A DNA stretch of 64,000 nt, from positions 62,001 through 126,000 of the forward strand of contig JFHB01000024.1 in the NCBI GenBank assembly GCA_000729835.1, in the 5' to 3' direction. Source of the DNA: Atkinsonella hypoxylon. Taxonomy: Eukaryota > Ascomycota > Sordariomycetes > Hypocreales > Clavicipitaceae. The notes under the pieces are model-generated. The model was not told where the DNA came from. It saw only the letters and a list, made by a program, of their open reading frames with translations, and ran no database searches. Positions 49,198 through 59,949 of this stretch are shown piece by piece. Position 1 is the first letter of the stretch; each line of letters starts with the position of its first letter. The translations under genes and the position numbers were made by a program.

Positions 49198-49488
49198 GTC
49201 GTGCCACGAATATGAATCTGACTGTTGGTTATCCCTACCCGATAGCTATGGCTGACGACAAATACTCCCAGTGCCGTAATATTTCCAGGTCGTAATTACT
49301 GTGCCCAGTCTTATAGTGTACCAGACCATTCTGCTTGCGATCGAGGTAAGGGTGCCAGAGCCACCGTGTCCACACTGTCCTGTCCTGTCCGTACCACCGC
49401 CGACCTCAGACCTCAAATTATCTTGCACTCTCCGATCCATCGGAGCCCACAGACTTTTTGAACCTTTCCTCCCTCGTGAGAATCCGCT

Positions 49489-49495
49489 TGACTCA
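49489..49495 (+). promoter_or_regulatory. Gcn4/CPC1-type box TGACTCA upstream of ilv6
   Basis: An exact TGACTCA 141 bp before the ilv6 start codon, matching the cross-pathway-control bZIP site. Confidence 0.6.
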
Positions 49496-49635
49496 CAATT
49501 CAACCAACTCCAATCTCTCTCAGTCAAGCCCTCCCTGTCCTGGCAACACCTACAGGACGGACACTGAGGGAAGCAACTTACACCTTGAAGGCCGGGCAAA
49601 GGGTCTCCCTTGGCCTGAGAAACACAACCGACAAG

Positions 49636-50678
49636 ATGGTCTCGCTCCGGTCCTGCGCCGCTCCCATGCGCTGGGCCTCTGCGGCCACCAGAACTTCGTC
49701 CCTCGGTGCCGTGCGATACATCTCCTCCCACAGCTCGTCTACCTCTGCCATTGCCTACAAGGCTCTTCGAAACCGATCGGCTCCTTTGCCCGTGACGAAC
49801 CAGCCGCCAGCATGGTCTGCCCAGGCAGCCGTGTCCAATATCCTCTACGAGACGCCCACCCCGTCCATGGCTCCCCCGAAGCGTCATATTCTCAATTGCT
49901 TGGTCCAGAACGAGCCTGGTGTCCTGTCCCGACTCTCCGGTATTCTTGCCGCTCGCGGCTTCAACATTGACTCGCTCGTCGTGTGCAACACCGAGGTTGA
50001 GGACCTGTCTCGCATGACCATTGTCCTGACTGGACAGGACGGTGTAGTCGAGCAGGCTCGCCGTCAATTAGAGGATCTCGTGCCCGTCTGGGCCGTCTTA
50101 GACTACAGTAACGCCGCCCTCGTCCAGAGAGAGCTTCTTATGGCCAAGATCAACATTCTAGGTCCCGAATACTTCGAGGAGCTGCTCGCACACCATCGCG
50201 AGATCACGGCAGGCGAGTATGAAGGCGAGAATGTCCCTGAGGGTGTCGAAAAAGCTCAGTCCCTGGAGAAGACCTCTGCCGACTTTCATCCCAGCAAGCT
50301 CGCTGCCAGTGAGGCTCTGCGTCACAAGCACGAGCACTTGAAGACAATCACCTACTTTACCCACCAATTCGGTGGAAAGGTGCTGGATATCAGCACCATT
50401 AGCTGCATTATTGAAATGTAAGTTGGCAGCTCATGTAGCACTCGATAGATTCATTGTTTCTCGTCCTTAAGGTACACAAGCTAAGCATTCCACACAGTTC
50501 CGCCAAACCCTCTCGAATTGATTCCTTCCTAAAGCTGATCGCCCCATTTGGCATTCTTGAGTCCGCTCGAACTGGTCTCATGGCCCTGCCCCGCTCGCCC
50601 CTGCGTGAACCTGTCGAGGAGCCTTTGCTCAAAGAGGCCGAGGATGTTGTCGATGCCAGCCAGCTTCCCCCCGGTTAA
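49636..50678 (+). CDS. ilv6: Acetolactate synthase regulatory (small) subunit, mitochondrial
   Basis: Two exons, 49636-50417 and 50498-50678, give 320 residues. It regulates acetohydroxyacid synthase, the first common step of isoleucine and valine synthesis, and confers valine feedback. The first 75 residues are Arg/Ser/Ala-rich without acids, a mitochondrial presequence. The ACT domain starts near residue 83 (RHILNCLVQNEPGVLSRLSG, ILAARGFNIDSLVVCNTEVE). The second, C-terminal regulatory domain contains VQRELLMAKINILGPEYFEE and FGGKVLDISTISCIIEISAK, then SRIDSFLKLIAPFGILESAR. A fungal acidic insertion (about residues 195-215) separates them. The gene is convergent with OTC, 211 bp apart. Confidence 0.96.
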
Positions 50679-50889
50679 AGCATAGTTTAAAAGAGAAATC
50701 ACGGTTCTTTGCAAAGTTTAGTGTGACCATGCGGCGTCTAGCGGAACGGAAACTGCTGTATACATTTTGTTCTGCATTTAATCATTTGGGAATGGAAACA
50801 GATAAATACGCTACTTGAACTTTTCGGCCCCTATATGCCGCTGACATGATTGAGCCTCATGACTAGATTGCCCTTGAGTGATGTCGTGT

Positions 50890-52077
50890 CTACAGCTTGC
50901 CTTTGTTGACCACAAAGCCTTCGAGGGCAGCTGGAGATAAAAGAAAAAAAATTAGCATTGAAATTGCACGACTGTACAAGACTGTACAAGATGGAAGACA
51001 CCTTACCAACAGCAGCCCATAGTCGGTTCTCTGCTTCCGCAAAGACAAGAGATCGAGGGCTATAAAAGACGTCGTCCGCAACCTCCTCAGGGTGTCGGGG
51101 CAAGCAGTGCATGAATTTCCATCCCTCCTTGGCACCTCCCCTCTTCGCCAGCTCATTCGTGATCTGATACCCCTGGAAAGCCTTCAGCCTCTTTTGCTTC
51201 TCCGCCTCTTGGCCCATGGAGATCCAGGTGTCGGTGACCAAGATGTCAGCACCCCTGATAGCCTCCTCGGGAACCGTAGTTTCGGTCAATTTGCCCGGCG
51301 AGTCGACGCCCTTTGCCGCGGAAGCGATGAGCTGCTTCATCCCATCCGGAATGCCATAACCTGTGGGGGACGCAACGGCAATGTCTACGCCCGTCTTGAC
51401 ACAGCCGAGAGCGAGATCAAAAAGCACATTATTGGAGTCCCCCACCCAAGCGACCTTGAGGCCATTGAGGCCCAATCCTGCTTTTGACGTCGAGGAAAAT
51501 GCCTCGTGGATGGTAAGGAAGTCGGCGATGGTCTGGAGAGGGTGGAAGTCATCGGATAGGGCGTTGATGACGGGCACGCTGGAGTGCTTGGCGAGGTTGG
51601 CGACGTCGGAGTGAGGGCCCACGCGGGCGACCATGCAGGACGTCATCGATGAGATGACGACCGAGGTGTCGTACAAAGATTCGTTGACCTGGAGGGGAAG
51701 CTTAGCGCTCGATACTCTGGTGCAAGGAAGATTGACGGAGCACAAACACCGAGTTGAATGTCGTCTTTGCCCAAGAACATGGGGTGTCCGCCCAGGATCT
51801 TGACAGCCGCCTCGGTAGACACTCGCGTCCTCGTACTCCTCTTGCTGAACATCATGGCAACGGTCTGGCCGGACAAGGACGTGCTGAGCGCCGACGGCGT
51901 CTGGCCGGCTTTGACGCTCCGCTTGCGAGCAGCTGCATTGCGGACAAGAGAGGTAAATTCGCTGGATGACAGGTCGGCTATGGACATGAGATGTCGAGGA
52001 CTGCTCGAGGACTGCGAGCATGCTCGTTTTTGGAGGCCATTGACGGCAAGGCGGGCTGCGTGAAGCGAGGAGTTCAT
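50890..52077 (-). CDS. Ornithine carbamoyltransferase, mitochondrial
   Basis: Three exons, 52077-51748, 51688-51007 and 50930-50890, give 350 residues. It makes citrulline from ornithine and carbamoyl phosphate in the arginine pathway. The start MNSSLHAARLAVNGLQKRAC is a likely mitochondrial presequence. Catalytic sites are all present: SKRSTRTR at 78-85 (carbamoyl-phosphate loop), HPLQ at 159-162, WVGDSNN at 191-197, DTWISMGQE at 263-271 (ornithine SMG loop) and HCLPRH at 304-309. The first intron needs the donor GTTTGT at 51747; the alternative GT two bases earlier breaks the frame. The gene is known as argB in Aspergillus and arg-12 in Neurospora. It lies tail to tail with ilv6. Confidence 0.96.
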
Positions 52078-52272
52078 GGTGAGCTTTTGTAAGGAGTCGG
52101 GGAGCGATAACGGAGAAGCTGGTTAGCGTTGAGAACCAAGCTTCAATCGGGCTGTGAGCTCACGGTTGAGTTGAATTGAAATTTGGACGGGATCAATTGA
52201 CAGAGCTTCACAGGTCTTGTTCGTATAGATTTTTATTTTGTTTCCGTTGGCATCCCCGGTAGCTTGTGTAGT

Positions 52273-52279
52273 CGAGTCA
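52273..52279 (-). promoter_or_regulatory. Gcn4/CPC1-like box TGACTCG upstream of OTC
   Basis: Read on the minus strand the site is TGACTCG, sharing the TGACTC core of the Gcn4/CPC1 consensus, about 196 bp before the OTC start. Weaker than the exact boxes of trpE and ilv6. Confidence 0.4.
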
Positions 52280-52884
52280 CGGGCATACGGGCATGGAGCT
52301 CTTCCGGTGACGGAGCTCAACCGGCGCCAAACAAACGTTGACGGTAACTAATTGACGCAGCCGTTTGGAGCACGCGGGCCCACCTTGTCAATACGCACCG
52401 TCTAAAATCTAAAAACAAATGTTGTGTATTCACATCCTAGTGAAGAACAACATGCTGTAAATTTGCCAAAAATAAAAAAGGTGTAGAAATATCAATATTC
52501 CAACATACAACACTGGGTATTCGCTGGTCGTCACCGACCCAACTACTAATCCAGCGCTCGCCAGATTATCATCGGAGATCGAACGGGATCCAGATCTTCC
52601 TGGCGGCTGTGGTCGTATGTGTCGGTCTGGGGGCTCTATCCTACTTATATCCCTGAACAATTTTCTTCTAGCAGTCGAGGTACTGGAGATCTAGTATAGG
52701 TATTTAATGATGATGATGATAGTACAGTCCGACCCCTAGGAGGCGTCCATCCAAGCGTAAGTTGACGCCTGCTATTACTCTCAACTGAGTCTGTAGATCA
52801 ACCGACCTTTTGGACCCAACCTGATCTGACTCGCTATAGCTGCGTTTCCGTTTCTAGGGCAACAACTATCAGCAGGCGCAAGAG

Positions 52885-52923
52885 CAGTACAAAGTAACAG
52901 TACAAAGTAACAGTACAAAGTAA
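52885..52923 (+). repeat. 13-bp tandem repeat (CAGTACAAAGTAA)3
   Basis: Three perfect head-to-tail copies of a 13-bp unit in AT-rich intergenic DNA, about 140 bp left of the inverted-repeat element. Confidence 0.95.
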
Positions 52924-53063
52924 TAGCGCCACCAAGATTAGGAAGCTATGCTCAACACATGCAGAATATCAATGCGTATGCTGCGTATCTGCCATTTTGC
53001 ACCTGAGACGAGCTAGGCTGGACCGAGCTGTGCGCCCCTTCAAACCAGTCACGATACATTATC

Positions 53064-53446
53064 GAGGACCATAAGGCTCTAGATACAAAGGTGACAGGGG
53101 TCAGTCCAATCAAATCAAAATCATCGCTGTAAGCGGTACATCTTCTTCCATACTAACTTTTACTTCAATATAAGTACTAGCATAGTCTAAGTTATAAAGA
53201 GGAACAGCGCACGTCTCACAACCCCACCGGCTTTAAGGTGCTTCTGCCCGTTGATTAAGGGCATCGTTAGAGAGGCTTTCAAGGGCCTTCTAAGGCCTCT
53301 AAGCTGTAGCTCGCGATGTATTGCAATAGTTAAACTTAAGGCGTAATAGTTTCGAAGGTTACCTAAGGTCACTCGGGCTGCCCCCCAATCACCAGCAATA
53401 GAAGTGGACCCACCACGTACATACGGAATTGAGCCTTATGGTCCTC
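53064..53446. mobile_element. Small inverted-repeat element, MITE-like
   Basis: GAGGACCATAAGGCTC at 53064-53079 returns exactly inverted at 53431-53446, giving a 383-bp unit. Bases just outside the perfect 16 also match partly (ATACATTATC against the reversed ATGTATCACG), so the true ends may lie some 12-15 bp further out. The interior has no intact coding sequence and is AT-richer than the flanking genes. This looks like a non-autonomous DNA transposon or its remnant. A target-site duplication could not be fixed by eye. Confidence 0.5.
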
Positions 53447-53754
53447 AACGTGATACATCTTGCGCTAACTGCATACGGATAAATGAACTCAAAAACGACC
53501 AATCATAACGCATATTCTACTGATAACGCAGGCCTCATCCGGGGCCGGCCCGTAAACGCGAGCAACTTCCCATCTTCATCATCACCCATTTTTACCCTTC
53601 CCGCATACATCCCTCTGTCACATACACTCTCCAAGACCCATCATCGCTACGGAGCTCCGTTGATACACTTTTACCAAGTTTCAACGCTTGGCTTCCACTG
53701 TCAGAGCCCGTCGCAGGCAATGCTTCACAGATCGCCATCGTAAACGTCACCACA

Positions 53755-55629
53755 ATGCCTGCTAACTCCGACGAACGATCACCGCTCCTGGCGGCTGCCG
53801 CCACCGACGACCATGAGCAGGAAGTCGGAAATGATAGCGCGACAGAATCATCTCCGCTGTTGTCAAATCGAAGAGATTCTGCCGCCAATGACGGTCCATC
53901 ACCGCAGCAGCAGCCAGCCAAAGATGAATCACCGTCAAAGAAGAAGCCGAGGTGGCCATCCATCATTGCCATGTTAACTCTGGCCATCTTGATAGTTCTG
54001 GTTATTTTCCTCGGGTTTCTTGTTCCTCCGGCTGTCCAGGAATACGTCGAGAATGCGGTTGTTCTGGAACCGACAGACCTTTCGGTTGAATCTTTGACAG
54101 CTGATGGAGTTCGAGCTCGGGTCAGGGGCACTTTCAGGCTTGATGCATCACGAGTCCCAGATGACAATTCTCGGCGGATAGGACGAATTGCTACGAGCAT
54201 TGTGAGACAGTTGGGTACCGAGGAGACCAAGCTCCGGCTTCATCTTCCTCATTATGACAATGCTCTTATTGGCAGTGCTCTGCTCCCACCGATCACCCTC
54301 CGCCTCGTCGATGGAGAGGTCACGGACCTAGATTTCGTTGCTGACTTCATCCCGGGTGATACAGAGATAGCACGCAAGGTGGTTAATGAATGGCTCCAGG
54401 GCAAGCTCCACCAGCTTAAAATCACTGGAGCCACAGCACTCACTCTCAAGTCCGGCATCCTCCCATTGGGAACTCATGATATTTCAGAATCTATGGTATT
54501 TGAAGGTCAATCTCTCTACCGTACCTTTGCTGCCCTGTATTTCGGTCAAAAGACCATCAAATAAGATAGAGCGTCATGCAATGAAGAGGAAAAATTGAAA
54601 CAACTAATTTCCTTATGACAAGTCCTTGATGGCTAACGCTTTTTTGCAGCCAATAAGCTCCCTTCCATGCCCGATTATACAGTTGAACATCTCACCTTTC
54701 ATGATGTGCCCGTCGGTGACGATGGCAAGATGGGAGTTGGCGCCAACGTCTCCATCGTTGCCTATAATGAATTTCCAGTGGGGTTGACCGTCCCGCCTGT
54801 CGGATTCGAAGTCCTCGTCCCAAACTGTGATTCAGCCCAGCCGAACATCAAGGTTGCATCGGCGGTATCCAGTGCCATTGAGGTTCACCCCAAATCAAAT
54901 GTTACCGTAGAAGCTGAGGGGATTATCCGTGAGCTACCAAAGTCTCTGACCAGGGCCTGCCCGTCGAGCGAGTTATCGCCGCTCGACCACTTTATGAAGC
55001 AATACTTGCACGGCGAGGTCGCAAAGGTATTCGTGCGAGGTAAAGCCCCTGAAAGCCGCGATTTGCCAGGGTGGCTTGGCGAGCTTGTCGAGAGTGTCAC
55101 AGTGCCCGTACAGTTTCCTGGGCGGTCGCTGGACAACTTCTTGCGCAACTTTACGCTTGAAGATGTCGATTTCAAATTGCCGAATCCCTTTGCGGACCCC
55201 AGTGATCCTGACGGCAAACCCCGCGTGTCCGGGACGGTCCGTGTGTTGGCGGCCATTCCTGCTGACTTGAATATTAACATTGATGTTACTAGCCTCCGAG
55301 CAAACGGTGACCTCTTCTACCACGGTAAGAAGTTTGGGGAGCTCAGCATTGACAAATGGCAGAAGGCGAGGTCCAAGGTGATTCCGCAGTCCGACGATGA
55401 GGATCTCTTGAGCGTGACTTCGCGCATCGTCGACGCCCCTATTGACATCCTTGACGGCGACACATTCTCCGATATCGTGCAGAAGCTGTTGTTTGGCGAC
55501 GGTGACATCGTTCTCGACGTCAAGGCCAATGTGGACGTCAAGGTGACGACTGTTCTCGGGGATGTGGTGATCAGAGGGCTGCCCGCCGCAGGCAAAGTCC
55601 CCGTCAGGCGTCCGTCTTCCCGGTGGTAG
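53755..55629 (+). CDS. Single-pass vacuolar-type membrane protein with LEA2/DUF3712-like repeats (intact 5' part)
   Basis: Exon 1 starts at 53755, and exon 2 begins at 54652 after a TTTTTTGCAG acceptor. The donor is uncertain (phase-1 GT sites at 54506, 54531 or 54545). The N-terminus carries acidic dileucine signals (DERSPLL, TESSPLL), then Lys/Arg and one membrane span SIIAMLTLAILIVLVIFLGF near residues 70-90. That arrangement is usual for vacuolar membrane proteins. The lumenal part is beta-rich, with repeated lipid-transfer-like units (LTADGVRARVRGTFRLDASR, MGVGANVSIVAYNEFPVGLT, VLDVKANVDVKVTTVLGDVV). It may belong to the DUF3712 group or be Tag1-like (autophagy termination); this is a guess from layout. 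The frame stops at 55629, but family-like sequence goes on in other frames to 56463, so the gene is probably truncated by mutation. Confidence 0.65.
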
Positions 55630-56463
55630 CGTCCTACTGCCTGGGGACGCGCTTGCGTTCGATCTCCAAGTACCTGGGGGACGTGCGAATCCTCAACACG
55701 TCTAGCACCGGCGTTCACGTACGAGCCGCTCAACGTGATCAATCCCACGCCGTACGCGGCCTCCATACCCCTTTATCAGTATTCGTCTCATGAAGGGCGA
55801 ATACGTGATAGGCGAGGCCACCGCAATGGACCCCCATTTCACGCACGGCCAGCATACAAACATCATGATAGAGGCAATATGGAAATCCCCAAGCGTTCGG
55901 CGGCAACAGGGGCCACGGAGTCGCCCTTCGCTTCCTCTCAGACTACGTATCCGGCAAGAACACCCACCACCCTGACGCTCAAAGCACATCGACACTCGAT
56001 CCCAGCGAGGCCCTCTCCAGGATAAACACCACCTGGACGCCACGACTCAAACTCCCCGGTAATAGCAGTCAGGCTTTCATTCGCAATACCACATTCCACA
56101 TGTTATCATCCACCGCCTCGTTCACAGTCGCCTTCCCCGCTGGGTCGTGACGCCGTGCGCGTAAAGCACATTGACGCCACGGCGTTTTACGACCGCATTG
56201 AGCCCGTAGGCCGGATCATATACGATGGAAACCCATCCTTGTCCCGCCGGGTGTCGCAGACGCCTTGTTTGCCTGTTAGGTGGTCTGTAGGCCACGTGGG
56301 CTTTGACAAGCTAAGGGACGTGGTTGGGGGGGGGGATCTGAGGCTGGATGCCGTGGCGGACGTTACGCTCAGGGTGGGATACTGGATGGACCGGGTGCGT
56401 TATGGGAGGGGGGATCGGGGCAAAGGTTTTCGTGTAGCGATTGATTTTGATGGCGGGGGGTAA
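55630..56463 (+). pseudogene. Frameshifted 3' part of the membrane-protein gene
   Basis: Right after the stop, plausible continuation appears in alternating frames. One frame gives LGDVRILNTSSTGVHVRA (55671 on), the next EPLNVINPTPYAASIPLYQY (55722 on), the next KGEYVIGEATAMDPHFTHGQ and HTNIMIEAIW (55790 on), then TTLTLKAHRHSIPARPS (55972 on), then NSSQAFIRNTTFHMLSSTAS (56060 on), and finally RVSQTPCLPVRWSVGHVGFD and LRLDAVADVTLRVGYWMDRV ending at 56463. Switching needs at least five indels. The codon-like composition persists throughout, so this is recently decayed coding sequence or, less likely, a stretch of poor base calls. Confidence 0.7.
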
Positions 56464-56836
56464 ATTCGCGATGGGTGCTTTTCGTAATCTGCATGAATGA
56501 ATGGCTTTTATTTTGATAGAGCTGGAATGACTGGCCTTATGCATAGTGTTTCGCACCGCTGCTAATGATGACTGCTTCCACCACGATCCTCTTGCACGGC
56601 AACATTGGGTTCGCATCGAAAGTATCTCGCGACTTGGCGTCCATTTCACCATGGTACATAGTAAGAGTGACGAGGTAGTTGGTCGTTCACATTTCTAAGT
56701 GGCCATGAATACGGCTTGCACCTACGTGAAAAGATGCACGCAGCCAATATATTCGCTCTCAGCAAGCTTCACTTCGGCCCATCGACCAACGAACAGGGTA
56801 TCACCTAGAGTAAAAATACCATACTCGACGCAAACA
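56464..56836. other. Intergenic between the decayed gene and the Snu66 gene
   Basis: 373 bp between convergent units. No gene or repeat was recognised. Confidence 0.6.
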
Positions 56837-58881
56837 TCACCCCAGCCGCACGCCAGCCTCCCTCCTCTTCTTAAGCTGCTGTGCCGTCGCAGCGCTCATG
56901 CCTCCATTTGCGCTGGCATCGAATAAGCTTTGCGCCTCGCGTCTCTTCTCGTCCTCCACCTTCTTCAGACGCTTCTCCGTCTTGCCCTTGCCGCTCCCCT
57001 TGCCGTGGAACTGGTGGCTTAGGTGCTTGAAGGCTTCTTTCTGGTCGAGCGAGCGGCCGTGCTCGTCCGTGTACTTGAGGTGCACGTTGGGCTTGTAGCT
57101 TGCGGAGAAGAGCTCTGCCATGCGAACCGACTGCTGCTGGTCGCGCCGCTGGTTCTGCTGGCGCGCGTACTCTTCGCGCTCGCGGACGGTCATGCGGTCT
57201 AAGCGGCCGCTTGCCCGGTCGCGCTCGCGCTGCTGTCGAGTTTGCTCGTCTAGCTCTTCTTCCAGGAGACGCTTGCGCGCGAGGAATGCTTCGCGGTCAC
57301 GGAAGCTCTCGTACTCGTTGCTGCTGGCGGGGTCGATGAGGCCGCGCTCGCGGAGGAGACTGAGCGCGGCGCCCATGCCTTCGCCTACCGTCTTTTCTTC
57401 CTCGACGCCCGTGTTTGGTTCAATATCCCAGGGTGTTGCGGATTCTTTTCCATCTCTGTTGAGGGGGCTCCTAGGGTCGTCTTCGCCGTTTTCCATAGGG
57501 TGGTCGTGGTCTTCGGTGGGTGGGGGGCTTCTTGTCTGGGTTCGAGGTCTCCTGGGCTTTCTCTCTTCCTCGTCATCGCGTTTGCTTAGGTTGGAGACAA
57601 ATTCTGATATTTCTCCAATGATGAGTCCGCCGCCACTCCCTTCATCGCCATTTGTGCCGTTGGTTTCTTGGTTCCCTTCTTGGTCTTCTTTTAATTGCTT
57701 TGCAATGTCTTCTGGTTTGACCTTCTTCCCCTCTTTGAGAGCGCTTTTCCGTTGTAATGCTAGGGATGCTTGCAGATCGTCGTCATCGATAAAGGTGTCG
57801 TAGTCTGCTTTTCGCTTCTTGCTCGTTGACTCTTTGCCGTCAACTTCCATGGCGTTGCTATCCACCGGTGCCGGCTCCAGAGGAAATATGTCATCGTCAT
57901 CGTATTGCTTTTGGCGTGTCCCTTTGGACTTTTTCTTCTTGGGCTTCTTCACCTTGATCTCTGATGGTGCAAGGTAGTCCGATGAAACTGGCGCGTCACC
58001 TGTGCAATCGCAAATTAGCATATGATCAATCTGCATGCCTAGGGAAGCCAGGAAAGTAAAGCCGTACCAATGATATCATCTAGGTTCGCGCTCGCATTAT
58101 TGGCCTTTTGCGCTGGCTCGCCGAGGATGTCGGCCAGCTCTGCGATAGTGCCACTGCCATCAAGCGTGAACTTCTTGCTCTTCTTTCCGTATATTTCTTC
58201 ATCATACTGCGCCAGAATACCTCCTTCTCCCTCTTCGTCATCATTCGGGTTATATCCAGATCGCTTCTTTTTTAAATCAAGTCTTTCGCTAAGCTTTTCA
58301 TGCTCCCTCATGCTAAGATTTTCCAGCTCGTCTCCTTCTTCCTCGTTCTCGTCAATCGTAGTGTCTTTGAGTGTTAGGATTTGGTTGTCGCCTCCGAGAA
58401 ACTCTGATGTGTCGTGGGCGACTTTGATGCCCGCAAGATCTTTCGAGGTGTACTGAACAGCGGCAGCGGCAGCTGCTTCTGCAGCAGCCAACTCTTCTTC
58501 AAGCTTCCTAGCCTTGTCAATTTTCTTTTGTCGCTTCTTTTGGCCCATGAGCCATGATCTTGCATCAACGTCGCCATTTTCATCTGCCTCGCCGAGGCCC
58601 TTGCCATCCAATACTGCGAACCGTTGAGCTTCGTCTCGAGCTTTCCGAATTGCGGCGGCGCGTTCTTCTCGCTTCTTCTTGGCAGCTTCTGCATCTTGAT
58701 GTTTCTTGTAGTTCGTATATGATTCTGCTTGCCGACTTTCTAGAGTGCTTGGAGCTTCCTTTTTGTCTGAGGAAGAAGACCTAATTGGCTGTGCTGTTGT
58801 GGTTGCGCCAGGAACAGGCAGAGGCTTCATGCCCAGGGATATCCTGATCCGGTTGGTCTCTTCAATCGTCGCAGCATCCAT
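56837..58881 (-). CDS. SNU66: U4/U6.U5 tri-snRNP protein Snu66/SART1
   Basis: Two exons, 58881-58068 and 57999-56837, give 658 residues. Start MDAATIEETNRIRISLGMKP is the family's conserved beginning (RIxLGMKPL). Highly charged, helical sequence follows with Ala/Glu coiled coils (KARKLEEELAAAEAAAAAAV), then LREHEKLSE-like and RSGYNP blocks, GRDRE-type acid/Lys tracts and KKKKSKGTRQK. The conserved C-terminal segment has EGMGAALSLLRERGLI, YKPNVHLKYTDEHGRSLDQK and EAFKHLSHQFHGKGSGKGKT, a hallmark of SART1/Snu66. The protein helps assemble the tri-snRNP and the catalytic spliceosome in the nucleus. A longer ORF upstream to 59058 would add 59 residues with no family match, so it was not used. Confidence 0.94.
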
Positions 58882-59949
58882 AGTGAATATGCAGAGAGGC
58901 TGGTGAGTATTGAAAAGAAATTCAAGCAGCCGGTCACGAAATCCACAAAGGTAGTCATGAAAGCTGGACTGAACTGAACACCCAACTTCAGCCTCGCTCC
59001 ACCCCAAGACAAGACAAGACCGACCCATGGCAGACGCGGTCGCACCAAGTACCGACACGTGATTAGACCCACTAAAACAGGTATTTATCAGCAGTGCAAG
59101 TTTTCGTGCTTCACTTTTCTCTTCTTCTTCTCAACCACGGATCTGTGCTCACCGGTCCCTTGCTTCTACGGGAGTCCAGGGTCGACTGCTGCGCAGCTCG
59201 ATAAATTTATGGAGCCATCAACTTGCTATGGTGTCAATTATCTTATCGACAGGTCCAAGAATGAATCGGCACTTGAGCCTTCGGGCTTGTGTTGAAAGGC
59301 ACTATATTCCGCCCCTCTTTTCCGAGACCGTCGGTCCGTGAGGTTGAGGAAAACCATGGTGGCCTATATTTTCAGCATTACTGAGACTATTTGCAGTGAC
59401 GTGGCGTCTTCCTACTGCCAGGTTGGCATTGACTATGCGGGTTTTGTCGGAGGCGCACATGATGCTCGGCCAAGCATATGGCCATAAAGCGACGCCGAGA
59501 TTCTGATTGCAACTATATTTTGTCGGTGGGAAGTTGGGCCGTGCTGGTGACTACTAACACTGAAGAATGATTGTTTGTGACTGGCACAAGACGACCTCGG
59601 GGTTTCTGAGCGCCAAGATTGCTTGTCTGATGTGACTAGATGGCCTCTTTCCCATATTCGTACTGCGAGCGAGGAACATACTGCTTTGTGTTATTACTTT
59701 CAGCTTTGTTTTCCGGAATGAAACCCTCTTCAGGAGTCGGTATAATGGGTCTGATACTAGGTGGACACGTCCACCGCATGTACAATTTTGCCTTGATGGT
59801 GCACCATGTCCAGGCGTTTCGAATCACGGGCTGGTTTGCTTTGCTTTCTTCTCGAAGTCGATGAAGAAAAAGTTACTCTGTAGATTGGAACGCTAGCATG
59901 TGACAGCATGTGACAGCATGTCAGCACCAATAGATATGGTAGTGCCCGG
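58882..59949. other. Intergenic: Snu66 promoter and gatC 3' region
   Basis: About 1.07 kb. A short tandem AGCATGTGAC-type triplication lies at 59895-59922. No gene was recognised. Confidence 0.6.

Larger units (their letters stand above)
48657..49635. other. Divergent promoter region of KHDC4-like and ilv6 genes
   Basis: About 980 bp holding the two promoters, an 8-bp tandem repeat and a Gcn4-type box. No further gene was recognised. Confidence 0.65.
52078..53754. other. Intergenic with repeats and a MITE-like element
   Basis: Holds the OTC promoter, then AT-rich DNA from about 52390. It contains a TGATGATGATGATAG run near 52708, a 13-bp tandem repeat, an inverted-repeat element and, at the right end, the C/T-rich leader of the next gene. 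No coding gene was recognised. Confidence 0.6.

Noticed and set aside
49246..50067. 273-codon minus-strand frame over ilv6
   Set aside because: Antisense shadow of the ilv6 exon with low-complexity Gly/Arg content.
58882..59058. 59-residue N-terminal extension of Snu66
   Set aside because: Family-conserved start is at 58881; the extension reads like translated leader.
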